This document shows positions 8,001 to 16,048 of a stretch of 64,000 nt of DNA, piece after piece. The stretch is from Streptomyces sp. NBC_01754. Lineage in GTDB: Bacteria; Actinomycetota; Actinomycetes; Streptomycetales; Streptomycetaceae. The position numbers were made by a program, and so were the translations under genes. The notes below the pieces were generated by a model, which searched no databases, had not been told where the DNA came from, and saw nothing but the letters and a program-made list of their open reading frames with translations. The DNA is taken from assembly GCF_035918015.1 (NCBI RefSeq), contig NZ_CP109132.1, forward strand, positions 3,224,001 through 3,288,000. Direction: 5' to 3'. Position 1 is the first letter of the stretch; every line of letters begins with the position of its first letter.

Positions 8001-10856
8001 TCAGTCCTCCGTGGAGGACGCCGTGGCCTTCGTGGCCTTCTTGGCCGGTGCCTTCTTGGCGGTGGCCGACTTCGTGGCCGCCGTCTTCTTGGCCGTCGTC
8101 GTCTTCTTGGCGGCCGTCTTCTTCGCCGGCGCCTTCTTGGCGGTGGCCTTCTTCGCGGTTGCCTTCTTCGCCGTCTTCTTCTTCGCGGGCCCCTTGGCGC
8201 GCTTCTCGGCGAGCAGTTCGTACCCGCGCTCCGGCGTGATCTCCTCGACGCTGTCACCGGTGCGCAGCGTCGCGTTCGTCTCGCCGTCGGTGACATACGC
8301 GCCGAAGCGGCCGTCCTTCACGACGACCGGTGCCCCGCTCACCGGGTCCGTGCCCAGCTCCTTCAGCGGCGGCTTGGCCGCGGCACGCCCGCGCTGCTTG
8401 GGCTGCGCGTAGATGGCGAGGGCCTCGTCCAGCGTGATGTCGAAGAGCTGGTCCTCGGACGTCAGCGAGCGCGAGTCCGTCCCCTTCTTGAGGTACGGAC
8501 CGTAGCGGCCGTTCTGCGCGGTGATCTCCACGCCCTCGGCGTCCTCACCGACGACCCGCGGCAGCGACATCAGCTTGAGTGCGTCGGCCAGGGTCACCGT
8601 ATCGAGCGACATGGACTTGAAGAGGGACGCGGTCCGCGGCTTCACCGCGTTCTTGCCGGTCTTCGGCGTGCCCTCGGGCAGCACCTCGGTGACGTACGGG
8701 CCGTACCGCCCGTCCTTCGCGACGATCTGGTGCCCGGTGACGGGATCCGCGCCGAGCTCGAAGTCACCGCTCGGCTTGGCCAGCAGCTCCTCCGCGTACT
8801 CCACGGACAGCTCGTCGGGCGCCAGGTCCTCCGGTACGTCCGCGCGCTGGTGGCCCTCCCCGCCCTTCTCGCCCCGCTCGATGTACGGGCCGTACTTGCC
8901 GACCCTCAGCATGATGTCGTTCCCGACGGGGAAGGAGGAGATCTCCCGCGCGTCGATCGCCCCGAGGTCGGTGACGAGCGCCTTGAGTCCGCCGAGGTGG
9001 TCGCCGTCGCCGTTGCCCGCGTCGGAGGCCGTGCCCGCACCGTCCTTGTCGGTGCCCTCGCCGAAGTAGAAACGCCGCAGCCACGGCACGGCCTGGGCCT
9101 CGCCCCGCGCGATGCGGTCGAGGTCGTCCTCCATGCGGGCGGTGAAGTCGTAGTCGACGAGGCGGCCGAAGTGCTTCTCCAGCAGGTTGACCACGGCGAA
9201 CGAGAGGAACGACGGCACCAGTGCCGTGCCCTTCTTGAACACGTAGCCGCGGTCGAGGATCGTCCCGATGATCGACGCGTACGTCGACGGGCGGCCGATC
9301 TCGCGCTCTTCGAGCTCCTTGACCAGCGAGGCCTCGGTGTATCGGGCCGGCGGCTTGGTGGCGTGCCCGTCGACCGTGATCTCGTCGGTGGTCAGCGCGT
9401 CGCCCTGGGTGACCTGCGGCAGACGCCGCTCGCGGTCGTCCAGTTCGGCGTTCGGGTCGTCGGCACCTTCGACGTAGGCCTTCATGAAGCCGTGGAAGGT
9501 GATCGTCTTCCCGGAGGCGGAGAACTCGGCGTCCCGGCCGTCGCTCGCCCGGCCGGCGATCTTGACGGTGACGGAGTTGCCGGTGGCGTCCTTCATCTGG
9601 GAGGCGACGGTCCGCTTCCAGATCAGCTCGTACAGCCGGAACTGGTCGCCGGTGAGGCCGGTCTCCGCCGGGGTGCGGAAGCGGTCGCCGGAGGGGCGGA
9701 TCGCCTCGTGCGCCTCCTGTGCGTTCTTGACCTTGCCGGCATAGGTGCGGGGCCTGTCCGGCAGGTAGTTCGCCCCGTACAACTGCGTGACCTGCGCCCG
9801 GGCCGCGGCGATCGCGGTGTCCGAGAGCGTCGTGGAGTCCGTACGCATATAGGTGATGAAGCCGTTCTCGTACAGCTTCTGCGCGACCTGCATGGTGGCC
9901 TTGGCCCCGAAGCCCAGCTTCCGGCTCGCCTCCTGCTGGAGGGTCGTCGTGCGGAACGGAGCGTACGGCGAGCGGCGGTACGGCTTCGACTCGACCGAGC
10001 GGACGGCGAACGCGGAATCTGCGAGGGCCGCGGCCAGGGCCCGGGCCTTCTCCTCGTCCAGGTGCAGCGTCTGGCCGGAGGCTGACTTGAGCAGGCCGTC
10101 CGGGCCGAAGTCGCGGCCCTGGGCGATACGGCGTCCGTCGACGGCGCTGAGCCGTGCGGTGAACGTCGACGGGTCGGAGGCGTCGCCGCCGCGGCCGGTG
10201 GCGAACGTACCGGTCAGGTCCCAGTACTCGGCGGACCGGAACGCGATGCGCTCGCGCTCACGCTCGACGACGAGACGGGTGGCGACGGACTGGACACGGC
10301 CGGCGGAGAGCCGTGGCATGACCTTCTTCCACAGGACCGGCGAGACCTCGTAGCCGTAGAGGCGGTCGAGGATACGACGGGTCTCCTGGGCGTCGACCAT
10401 GCGCTGGTTGAGCTCACGCGGGTTGGCGACGGCTGCCCGGATCGCGTCCTTGGTGATCTCGTGGAAGACCATCCGGTGGACCGGGACCTTGGGCTTGAGC
10501 ACCTCCAGCAGGTGCCACGCGATGGCCTCGCCCTCGCGGTCCTCATCGGTGGCGAGGAAGAGTTCGTCGGACTCGGCAAGCAGCTGCTTGAGCTTCCTGA
10601 CCTGGGCCTTCTTGTCCGCATTGACGACGTATACGGGCTGGAAGTCGTGGTCGACGTCGACGCCGAGACGACGGACCTCGCCGGTGTACTCGTCGGGGAC
10701 CTCGGCCGCGCCGTTCGGCAGGTCGCGGATGTGCCCGACGCTCGCCTCGACGACGTACCCGGGGCCGAGATAGCCCTTGATCGTCTTCGCCTTGGCAGGG
10801 GACTCGACGATGACGAGTCGGCGGCCGCCCTGTGCGGTCTCGCTGGTCGGGGACAA
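8001..10856 (-). CDS. topA: DNA topoisomerase I
   Basis: This is the 951-residue type IA topoisomerase that relaxes negative supercoils. The chosen start is TTG 10856 (LSPTSETAQ), with GGAGAG eight bases upstream; the open frame extends 31 codons further but matches no family sequence. The Toprim domain begins IVESPAKAKTIKGYLG and holds the metal-binding ATDEDREGEAIAWH. The catalytic Tyr336 lies in TYMRTDSTTL. Several C-terminal repeats (GRYGPY, GPYIERGEKG, GRFGAYV) follow, as in actinobacterial TopA. The last about 65 residues are a Lys/Ala-rich tail (AKKATAKKAPAKK type) that in this lineage binds DNA and raises processivity. Essential housekeeping gene. Confidence 0.96.
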   Translation of the reverse strand: MSPTSETAQGGRRLVIVESPAKAKTIKGYLGPGYVVEASVGHIRDLPNGAAEVPDEYTGEVRRLGVDVDHDFQPVYVVNADKKAQVRKLKQLLAESDELFLATDEDREGEAIAWHLLEVLKPKVPVHRMVFHEITKDAIRAAVANPRELNQRMVDAQETRRILDRLYGYEVSPVLWKKVMPRLSAGRVQSVATRLVVERERERIAFRSAEYWDLTGTFATGRGGDASDPSTFTARLSAVDGRRIAQGRDFGPDGLLKSASGQTLHLDEEKARALAAALADSAFAVRSVESKPYRRSPYAPFRTTTLQQEASRKLGFGAKATMQVAQKLYENGFITYMRTDSTTLSDTAIAAARAQVTQLYGANYLPDRPRTYAGKVKNAQEAHEAIRPSGDRFRTPAETGLTGDQFRLYELIWKRTVASQMKDATGNSVTVKIAGRASDGRDAEFSASGKTITFHGFMKAYVEGADDPNAELDDRERRLPQVTQGDALTTDEITVDGHATKPPARYTEASLVKELEEREIGRPSTYASIIGTILDRGYVFKKGTALVPSFLSFAVVNLLEKHFGRLVDYDFTARMEDDLDRIARGEAQAVPWLRRFYFGEGTDKDGAGTASDAGNGDGDHLGGLKALVTDLGAIDAREISSFPVGNDIMLRVGKYGPYIERGEKGGEGHQRADVPEDLAPDELSVEYAEELLAKPSGDFELGADPVTGHQIVAKDGRYGPYVTEVLPEGTPKTGKNAVKPRTASLFKSMSLDTVTLADALKLMSLPRVVGEDAEGVEITAQNGRYGPYLKKGTDSRSLTSEDQLFDITLDEALAIYAQPKQRGRAAAKPPLKELGTDPVSGAPVVVKDGRFGAYVTDGETNATLRTGDSVEEITPERGYELLAEKRAKGPAKKKTAKKATAKKATAKKAPAKKTAAKKTTTAKKTAATKSATAKKAPAKKATKATASSTED

Positions 10857-11137
10857 CTTCGCTCTTCTCTCCGGTCGGCACTCGTGGGGCATCCGGGCAG
10901 CTTTGTGACGCTGCCCGCGGTGCTGTCGCTGCGGAGTGTGACGGTACAACCCGCCCCCGTGTCAAACGGTAAAAGCCCGCAACGGCCACTCGAACGGTAA
11001 CCCGACTTCCGGGCTTCCTGCCGCCCGGACCGTCCGGTCCGCGCTTCGCACCCTCTCCGCCTGCGGGTTTCACGAGATCCGCGAGGCGCCTGTGGAACGT
11101 GCGTCCGGCCGGAGATTCGCCGTGCGGGAGAGCCGCA

Positions 11138-11335
11138 TCAGACGCGGGCGAGGCACCACACACCGAGGGCGAGGAAGAACACACCGAAGAGCGTGGCGAG
11201 AACGGTGGACGCGATGGGGCTCACACCGTGCGCGACGGGCGCGCGCCGGATGACGCACGCCCCCGTCCAGACGAGGAGGGCCGTGCCGAACAGCGCGAAC
11301 GCCGTACCGGCGAAGCCCGCGGTGACGCTCTCCAT
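11138..11335 (-). CDS. small two-helix membrane protein
   Basis: This 65-residue protein has two hydrophobic segments (residues about 8-27, GFAGTAFALFGTALLVW, and about 42-63, ASTVLATLFGVFFLALGVW) joined by a short basic loop (CVIRRAPVAHG). I do not recognise a functional family. A similar small membrane protein occupies this place beside topA in other Streptomyces as I remember it. The hydrophobic pattern is too regular for a chance frame. It is monocistronic, between topA and the methyltransferase. Confidence 0.65.
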   Translation of the reverse strand: MESVTAGFAGTAFALFGTALLVWTGACVIRRAPVAHGVSPIASTVLATLFGVFFLALGVWCLARV

Positions 11336-11711
11336 GGTCCGTACCCCTCAGCGCTTTGGCGTCCGCTGCGGCCTCTGCCGCCCGCGCAGTGGAGAGGCTG
11401 CCGGCCCGGGGCGACGCCGACGCGAACCCGAGGTGAACACCGCCCCGCGGTTCACCCGGGCCCCTTCGACCGGAACCCGCACCACGCCCGTCGACGGCAG
11501 GCTTCCCCTTCGCATACCCGCTGTTCGGAGCCATACGGACTGCGGCGCCAGCTGTCAGGACGGCGCGGGAGCGGAACACCAAGGTCACACCGGTGCAACG
11601 TCTCGGAACCACACCGGAGCGTCAGGGCCACACCAGCGCGTCAGGGCCCACCGGAGCGTCAGGACCGCACCAGAGCGGCGCGCCTGACCACACCGGAGCG
11701 GCACGCGGCCG
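11336..11711. repeat. intergenic stretch with a degenerate tandem repeat
   Basis: No gene is supported. Between about 11608 and 11703 an 18-19 base unit resembling CCACACCGGAGCGTCAGGG recurs four to five times with substitutions. It lies immediately past the methyltransferase stop, so it could affect the mRNA 3' end. Confidence 0.6.
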
Positions 11712-13235
11712 TCAACGCTCCGGCATGCCGTCCCGGACGGGTTCCAGGAATCCCTCCTCGACCAGCGACCGGATCGCCTGGGGCGTACGGTCACGCAGCA
11801 GCACCGGGTCCTCGGCCATCAGCTGCGCGATCGCGTCCAGGATCCGCCCGGCGGGCAGCGAGCCGTCACACACTCCCGCGAACCCCGCCCCGACCGAGTC
11901 GACCTTGGTCGCCCTCCGCATGCCGCGGTGCTGACGCAGCACCACATGTTCAGGGTCCTCGGCACCGGGAAGGCCGACCTGCTCCTGCACGACCTCCTCG
12001 GCAAGGGTGAAGTGAGCCGCGAGCAGCGCCGCGTCGTCGTGCTCGCGCAGGTAGTCCTGGCGCGCGAAGTGGGCTTCCACGGCAGCACCGAGCGGCTGCT
12101 CCACCGGGTGCGCCCACTCCTCGGCGACGACCGAAGGACGCCCGGCGGCCGCGGCGGCGGATTTCCTGAGCGTGATCCAGCCGAACCCGACGGCCTTGGT
12201 GTGACGGGCCTCGAACTCGTCCAGCCATGCCTCGTACCGCTCGGTATACGCACCGGGGTCCGCACGGTGGTCACCGCTGTCGCGCAGCCACAGCTCGGTG
12301 TACTGCGTGACGTCCTGCACCTCGCGCTGCACGATCCAGGCGTCGCACCCCCGCGGCACCCAGGAGCGCACCCGGTCCTGCCACTCCTCGCCCTCCACGT
12401 GCTGCCAGTTGGCGAGGAACTGTGCGTAGCCCCCCTCGTTCAGCCGGTTGCCTGCCTGCTCCACGAGGGTCCGGCACAGGTCGTCGCCGCCCATGCCGCC
12501 GTCGCGGTAGGTGAGCCGCGCCCCCGGCGAGATGACGAAGGGTGGATTGGAGACGATCAGGTCGTACGTCAGACCGCCGACCGGCTCGAAGAGAGAGCCT
12601 TCTCGCAGGTCCGCGGGGGCGGCGCCGGACAGGGCGAGGGTGAGACGGGTGAAGTCCAGTGCCCTCGGGTTGACGTCTGTGGCGGTGACCTGGGTGGCGT
12701 GCTGGGCGGCGTGCAGCGCCTGGATACCGGACCCCGTCCCGAGGTCGAGGGCTGAGGTCACGGACCTGCGCACGGTGATTCCGGCCAGGGTGGTGGACGC
12801 CCCACCGACGCCGAGGACGACACCCTCCTCGTGCGAGCCGATGCCTCCGGCCCCGCCGACCGCGCAGCCCAGGTCGGAGACGATGAACCAGTCCTGGCCC
12901 TCGGGGCCGCCGTACGGGCGTACGTCGACAGCGGCCCGGACCTCCTCACCTTCTTCGACCAGCCAGCCGTCCTCCACGCACTCCTCCAGAGGCAGTGCGC
13001 CGGCCGCGAGCGCGCTCGGTACGGACCGTTGAAGAAGAAACAGCCTCACCAGCATGTCGAGCGGCGAGTCCCCGCGGGTGGCACGGAGCGCGGGCACGGT
13101 CTCGCTGCGGGCGAGAGCGGCATAGGCCGGCGCGCCGAGCCGCTCGAGAAGACCGTCGGCGGTGAAGTCGGCGGCTAGCAGGGCTTCGCGGAGCCGGGGG
13201 GTACGGGCGGATGCGGGAAGGCTGGTCGTACTCAC
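11712..13235 (-). CDS. class I SAM-dependent methyltransferase (N5-glutamine/RNA-type fold)
   Basis: This 507-residue protein starts at GTG 13235 (VSTTSLPASARTPRLREALL); GGAGG lies immediately before it, so the spacing is short and the start is somewhat uncertain. An N-terminal helical domain of about 140 residues precedes the Rossmann methyltransferase: ALDLGTGSGIQALHAA (SAM motif I), TDVNPRAL (acidic ribose-binding loop) and VSNPPF, the NPPF/Y motif of enzymes methylating planar amide or amino nitrogens such as HemK and RlmG. The substrate (release factor, rRNA or other) is not predictable here. A C-terminal domain of about 150 residues is conserved in actinobacteria but uncharacterised. 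The gene is monocistronic. Confidence 0.8.
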   Translation of the reverse strand: MSTTSLPASARTPRLREALLAADFTADGLLERLGAPAYAALARSETVPALRATRGDSPLDMLVRLFLLQRSVPSALAAGALPLEECVEDGWLVEEGEEVRAAVDVRPYGGPEGQDWFIVSDLGCAVGGAGGIGSHEEGVVLGVGGASTTLAGITVRRSVTSALDLGTGSGIQALHAAQHATQVTATDVNPRALDFTRLTLALSGAAPADLREGSLFEPVGGLTYDLIVSNPPFVISPGARLTYRDGGMGGDDLCRTLVEQAGNRLNEGGYAQFLANWQHVEGEEWQDRVRSWVPRGCDAWIVQREVQDVTQYTELWLRDSGDHRADPGAYTERYEAWLDEFEARHTKAVGFGWITLRKSAAAAAGRPSVVAEEWAHPVEQPLGAAVEAHFARQDYLREHDDAALLAAHFTLAEEVVQEQVGLPGAEDPEHVVLRQHRGMRRATKVDSVGAGFAGVCDGSLPAGRILDAIAQLMAEDPVLLRDRTPQAIRSLVEEGFLEPVRDGMPER

Positions 13236-13529
13236 CCCTCCATTGTGTCCGCTTCCTCTGACAACGGCAGCGACCCTGCGCCCACGACCGGCAGGGCCGC
13301 CCGCCAGGCCGGCCCGTGCAAACGCGGCGCGACAACACCAAGCGACACGTCCCAGGAGGTACGCACGGGTAGCCACAGCTGCCGGCACGTTGACGCACGA
13401 CGACCGGCCGGCCGCGTACCACTCCGGGCGGTCGCATACGACTCCGGGCGGCCGCGCACGGCCCCGACCGCTGCGACCGACCGGTGCGGCGTGTCCCCCG
13501 CCGGTTCGAGGCCGTCCGCGCCGGGGCCG

Positions 13530-14192
13530 CTATGCCTTCTCGGTCTCCGAGGCCGTGGGCGAGGCGGGCTTCTCCTTCTCGTCCGAAGCCGGCTTCTCCT
13601 TCTCGTCCGACGCGGGAGCCGACGGCGCGGCGGCGGGCGGGGCGGAAGCCGTCGGCCGCTGGCAGCCCTTCTGCTTCGACATGGCGGAGCCGACCTTGCC
13701 GGACTGAAGTTCCTTCAGGGCCTGGTCACCATTGGTGCTGATCTTGTTCAGCTCGTCAGCGATGCCCTTGAGCCCGTCGGCGAACTTCGCCTGGTCCTTC
13801 GTGTCGAGCGCGTCGACCTTCGTCTTCAGGTCGGCGTAGGCCACGGAGGAGGCGTTGAGTTCCTTCACCGCTTGCTTATGCGTGGTCTCACCGTCGTCGA
13901 CGGGCGGCGGGCCCGCCGAATCGACCGCTTTACCCAGCGACTTGTAGGCCTGCGAGATCTGCTGGAAGGCAGCCGAGTCGGTCTTCTGGACATCGACGGG
14001 CTTGCTGTTGTCAGCCGTCTGTTCCTGGATCGCGGCGTTGGCGTTCGCGATCTTCTGCAGCTGGGGCTGGACTTGGTCGCAGACCTTCTTCGCCCAGTCG
14101 TTCACCTTGTCGTCACTGTCGTCGCCGCAGCCCGACAGCGTCAGTACAAGCACCGCGCCGCCGGACAGTGCGGCTGCAAGCTTCTTGTTCAC
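13530..14192 (-). CDS. small secreted lipoprotein with repeated charged tail
   Basis: Translation probably begins at GTG 14192 (VNKKLAAALSGG) with GGAAGGGA eight bases upstream, giving 220 residues. The signal peptide ends in the lipobox LTLSGC, followed by an acidic DDSDDK linker. The mature part is an all-helical Gln/Lys/Asp-rich domain (about 30-175) of the Streptomyces small secreted protein type. The tail has two tandem SDEKEKPA units, visible in the DNA as a direct repeat near 13561-13610. Function unknown; an extracytoplasmic, membrane-anchored location is well supported. Confidence 0.75.
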   Translation of the reverse strand: MNKKLAAALSGGAVLVLTLSGCGDDSDDKVNDWAKKVCDQVQPQLQKIANANAAIQEQTADNSKPVDVQKTDSAAFQQISQAYKSLGKAVDSAGPPPVDDGETTHKQAVKELNASSVAYADLKTKVDALDTKDQAKFADGLKGIADELNKISTNGDQALKELQSGKVGSAMSKQKGCQRPTASAPPAAAPSAPASDEKEKPASDEKEKPASPTASETEKA

Positions 14193-14970
14193 CGGATTGG
14201 GTCCCTTCCAAGGCTCTCGGCCCCGGAACTTACACGCCAAGTGGGCGACATTCAGGCGCCAGGTAGTCGATGTGCGTGCTTTTGCAGCCATTTGCACCAA
14301 GAGGATCGCAAGAGATACAACTCACGTGAGGACGTGGGCAGGCGCACGGAAGCCCCCGCCCGGACAGGCCGTCAGCAACCCGGGCCCGATCCGGTGATCA
14401 GCGGTTCGGGGCTCCGGGACCCGCACCCTTCCTGATGCCCCATCACCACCGGCGCGCCGCGCCGAGTACCGCGACCTGCACGAGACGGCAATCAGAACCG
14501 CCTCCCTTTCCCCTTCTCCCCCGCCTCGCCACCGCCACCACGGCGGGGCGGCACCCCGGTGTCGACCACGCGCGTCGTCGGCACGCCCCAGCCGCATCAC
14601 GGCGGGGACGCACGGCGGAGCCGCCGGAATCACCACTCCGGGCAGCGGCCGGTACCGGCGCGCGGCCTGATGCCCGGGGCGGACCGGCACACGGCCGGTG
14701 CGGGGCCGACCGACAGCCCGGGCACGGGGCCTCGCGCGACGTGCCGGTAAGGGGGCACCCAGCCGTAGCGCGATCCGCAGCAGGGCTGTCGGCACAACTC
14801 CCGCAGGCCTCGCGCGAGGACAGATGGGGCAGGCGGCAGGTGCCGTGTCACCGCAGCAACTCGAGAGTGCCGCTCAGGCACCACCCGGGAAAGCCGGTCG
14901 AGCACACAGGAATGGACCGGCCGACAGGGTCCATCGACCGGTCACACGTGTTCGGCACCGATCGCGACGC
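14193..14970. other. 778-base stretch with no supported gene
   Basis: Between the lipoprotein start and the anti-sigma gene stop. Frames on both strands are open only because GC content is high; their translations are Arg/Pro/Gly-rich and match no family. The promoter of the lipoprotein gene and the end of the bldG transcript should lie here. Confidence 0.4.
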
Positions 14971-15405
14971 TCACGGGACGGCGACTGCGGGCGTCGTCGG
15001 CCAGCTCATGCGGATGACTCCCCCGTCCGTGGCCGACCGGACCTCCACGTCATCGACGAGACCGCTGATGACCGCGAGACCCATCTCGTCCTCGCTGTCC
15101 GGCTCCGTCTGCTGGCCGCTGGGCCGTCCGGGCAGCGTGGTGTCGCTCCCGGGGCCGGGCACCGCGTCGCCGACCTCGATGGAGAAAGCCTTCTCCCCCT
15201 CGATCAGCGAGACCGTCACCGGGGCGGTGATGCCATGGCTGCGGTGCAGTCCGACGGCACGGCTGCACGCCTCACCGACGGCCAGCCTGACCTCGTCGAG
15301 CACCGCCTCGTCGACACCTGCCCGACGTGCCACGGCGGCCGCGACCAGGCGTGCCGTCCTGACGTGTTCGGGCTGAGCGCTGAAGCGGAGTTCAACGGTT
15401 GGCAT
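14971..15405 (-). CDS. anti-sigma factor, HATPase (RsbW/SpoIIAB-like), partner of BldG
   Basis: This 144-residue protein starts at ATG 15405 with GGGGGA upstream. It has the HATPase fold of serine-kinase anti-sigma factors. The N-box region reads LAVGEACSRAV, with Arg where Asn is usual, and the G1-like region reads DEMGLAVISGL. An acidic insert (about residues 92-107) separates the two. It corresponds by position to SCO3548, co-transcribed with bldG in S. coelicolor as I recall. Such proteins bind a sigma factor and are released by an unphosphorylated antagonist. The altered N-box may reduce ATP binding, which makes kinase activity uncertain. Confidence 0.85.
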   Translation of the reverse strand: MPTVELRFSAQPEHVRTARLVAAAVARRAGVDEAVLDEVRLAVGEACSRAVGLHRSHGITAPVTVSLIEGEKAFSIEVGDAVPGPGSDTTLPGRPSGQQTEPDSEDEMGLAVISGLVDDVEVRSATDGGVIRMSWPTTPAVAVP

Positions 15406-15615
15406 GCCATCCCCCTCGAACGTATGGGCGTGCGACTCAGAGGCCCGGGCGCGGAGCCCGGAACCCTGCTCCCCAAATCTCTTCCGGGAGCCGACGAAGC
15501 CGGCAGCCGACCGAAGGGGTCGACCGCCCGCTCGTGACGGCCCGTCTGCTGCCGCCTGCCGGCCCGGCACCGCCTGTCGGCCGAGAGCCCGGCCGACCCG
15601 TACTGACCCGGTGGA

Positions 15616-15969
15616 TCAGTCGGTGGCCGCGACAGCCTCGTCGACCGTGGTGTGGATGGGAAACACCTTGGTCAGGCCCGTGATCCGGAAGATCTTGAGA
15701 ATGCGCTCCTGGTTGCACACCAGGCGCAGTGAGCCCTCATGGGCCCGGACACGCTTCAGGCCGCCCACGAGCACGCCGAGTCCGGTGGAGTCGAGGAAGT
15801 CGACACCTTCCATGTCGACAACCAGGTGGTAGCTGCCGTCATTCACCAACTCGACCAACTGCTCGCGCAGCTTGGGCGCGGTATACACATCAATCTCGCC
15901 ACCGACCTCGACGACCGTACGGTCGCCACCAGGTCCGGACACATTGCGAGTCGACAGAGACAGGTCCAC
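15616..15969 (-). CDS. bldG: BldG, anti-sigma factor antagonist (STAS)
   Basis: This 117-residue STAS protein reads [10 protein letters not shown]...[15 protein letters not shown]. The phospho-acceptor serine is Ser61 in [18 protein letters not shown]. BldG is phosphorylated and controls antibiotic production and aerial mycelium formation in S. coelicolor by sequestering anti-sigma factors. From memory S. coelicolor BldG has 113 residues; this copy appears about four residues longer near SGPGGD (11-16), before the first conserved strand. The start ATG 15969 has GGAGGAT seven bases upstream. It is followed by the anti-sigma gene after about 210 bases. Confidence 0.93.
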   Translation of the reverse strand: MDLSLSTRNVSGPGGDRTVVEVGGEIDVYTAPKLREQLVELVNDGSYHLVVDMEGVDFLDSTGLGVLVGGLKRVRAHEGSLRLVCNQERILKIFRITGLTKVFPIHTTVDEAVAATD

Positions 15970-16048
15970 GGATCCTCCAGCACCTTGCTATCGAGCGGTC
16001 GCCCCTCGGTCTCCCCGACGGAGGCCAGGGGACGGATCGCCAGCCGCG

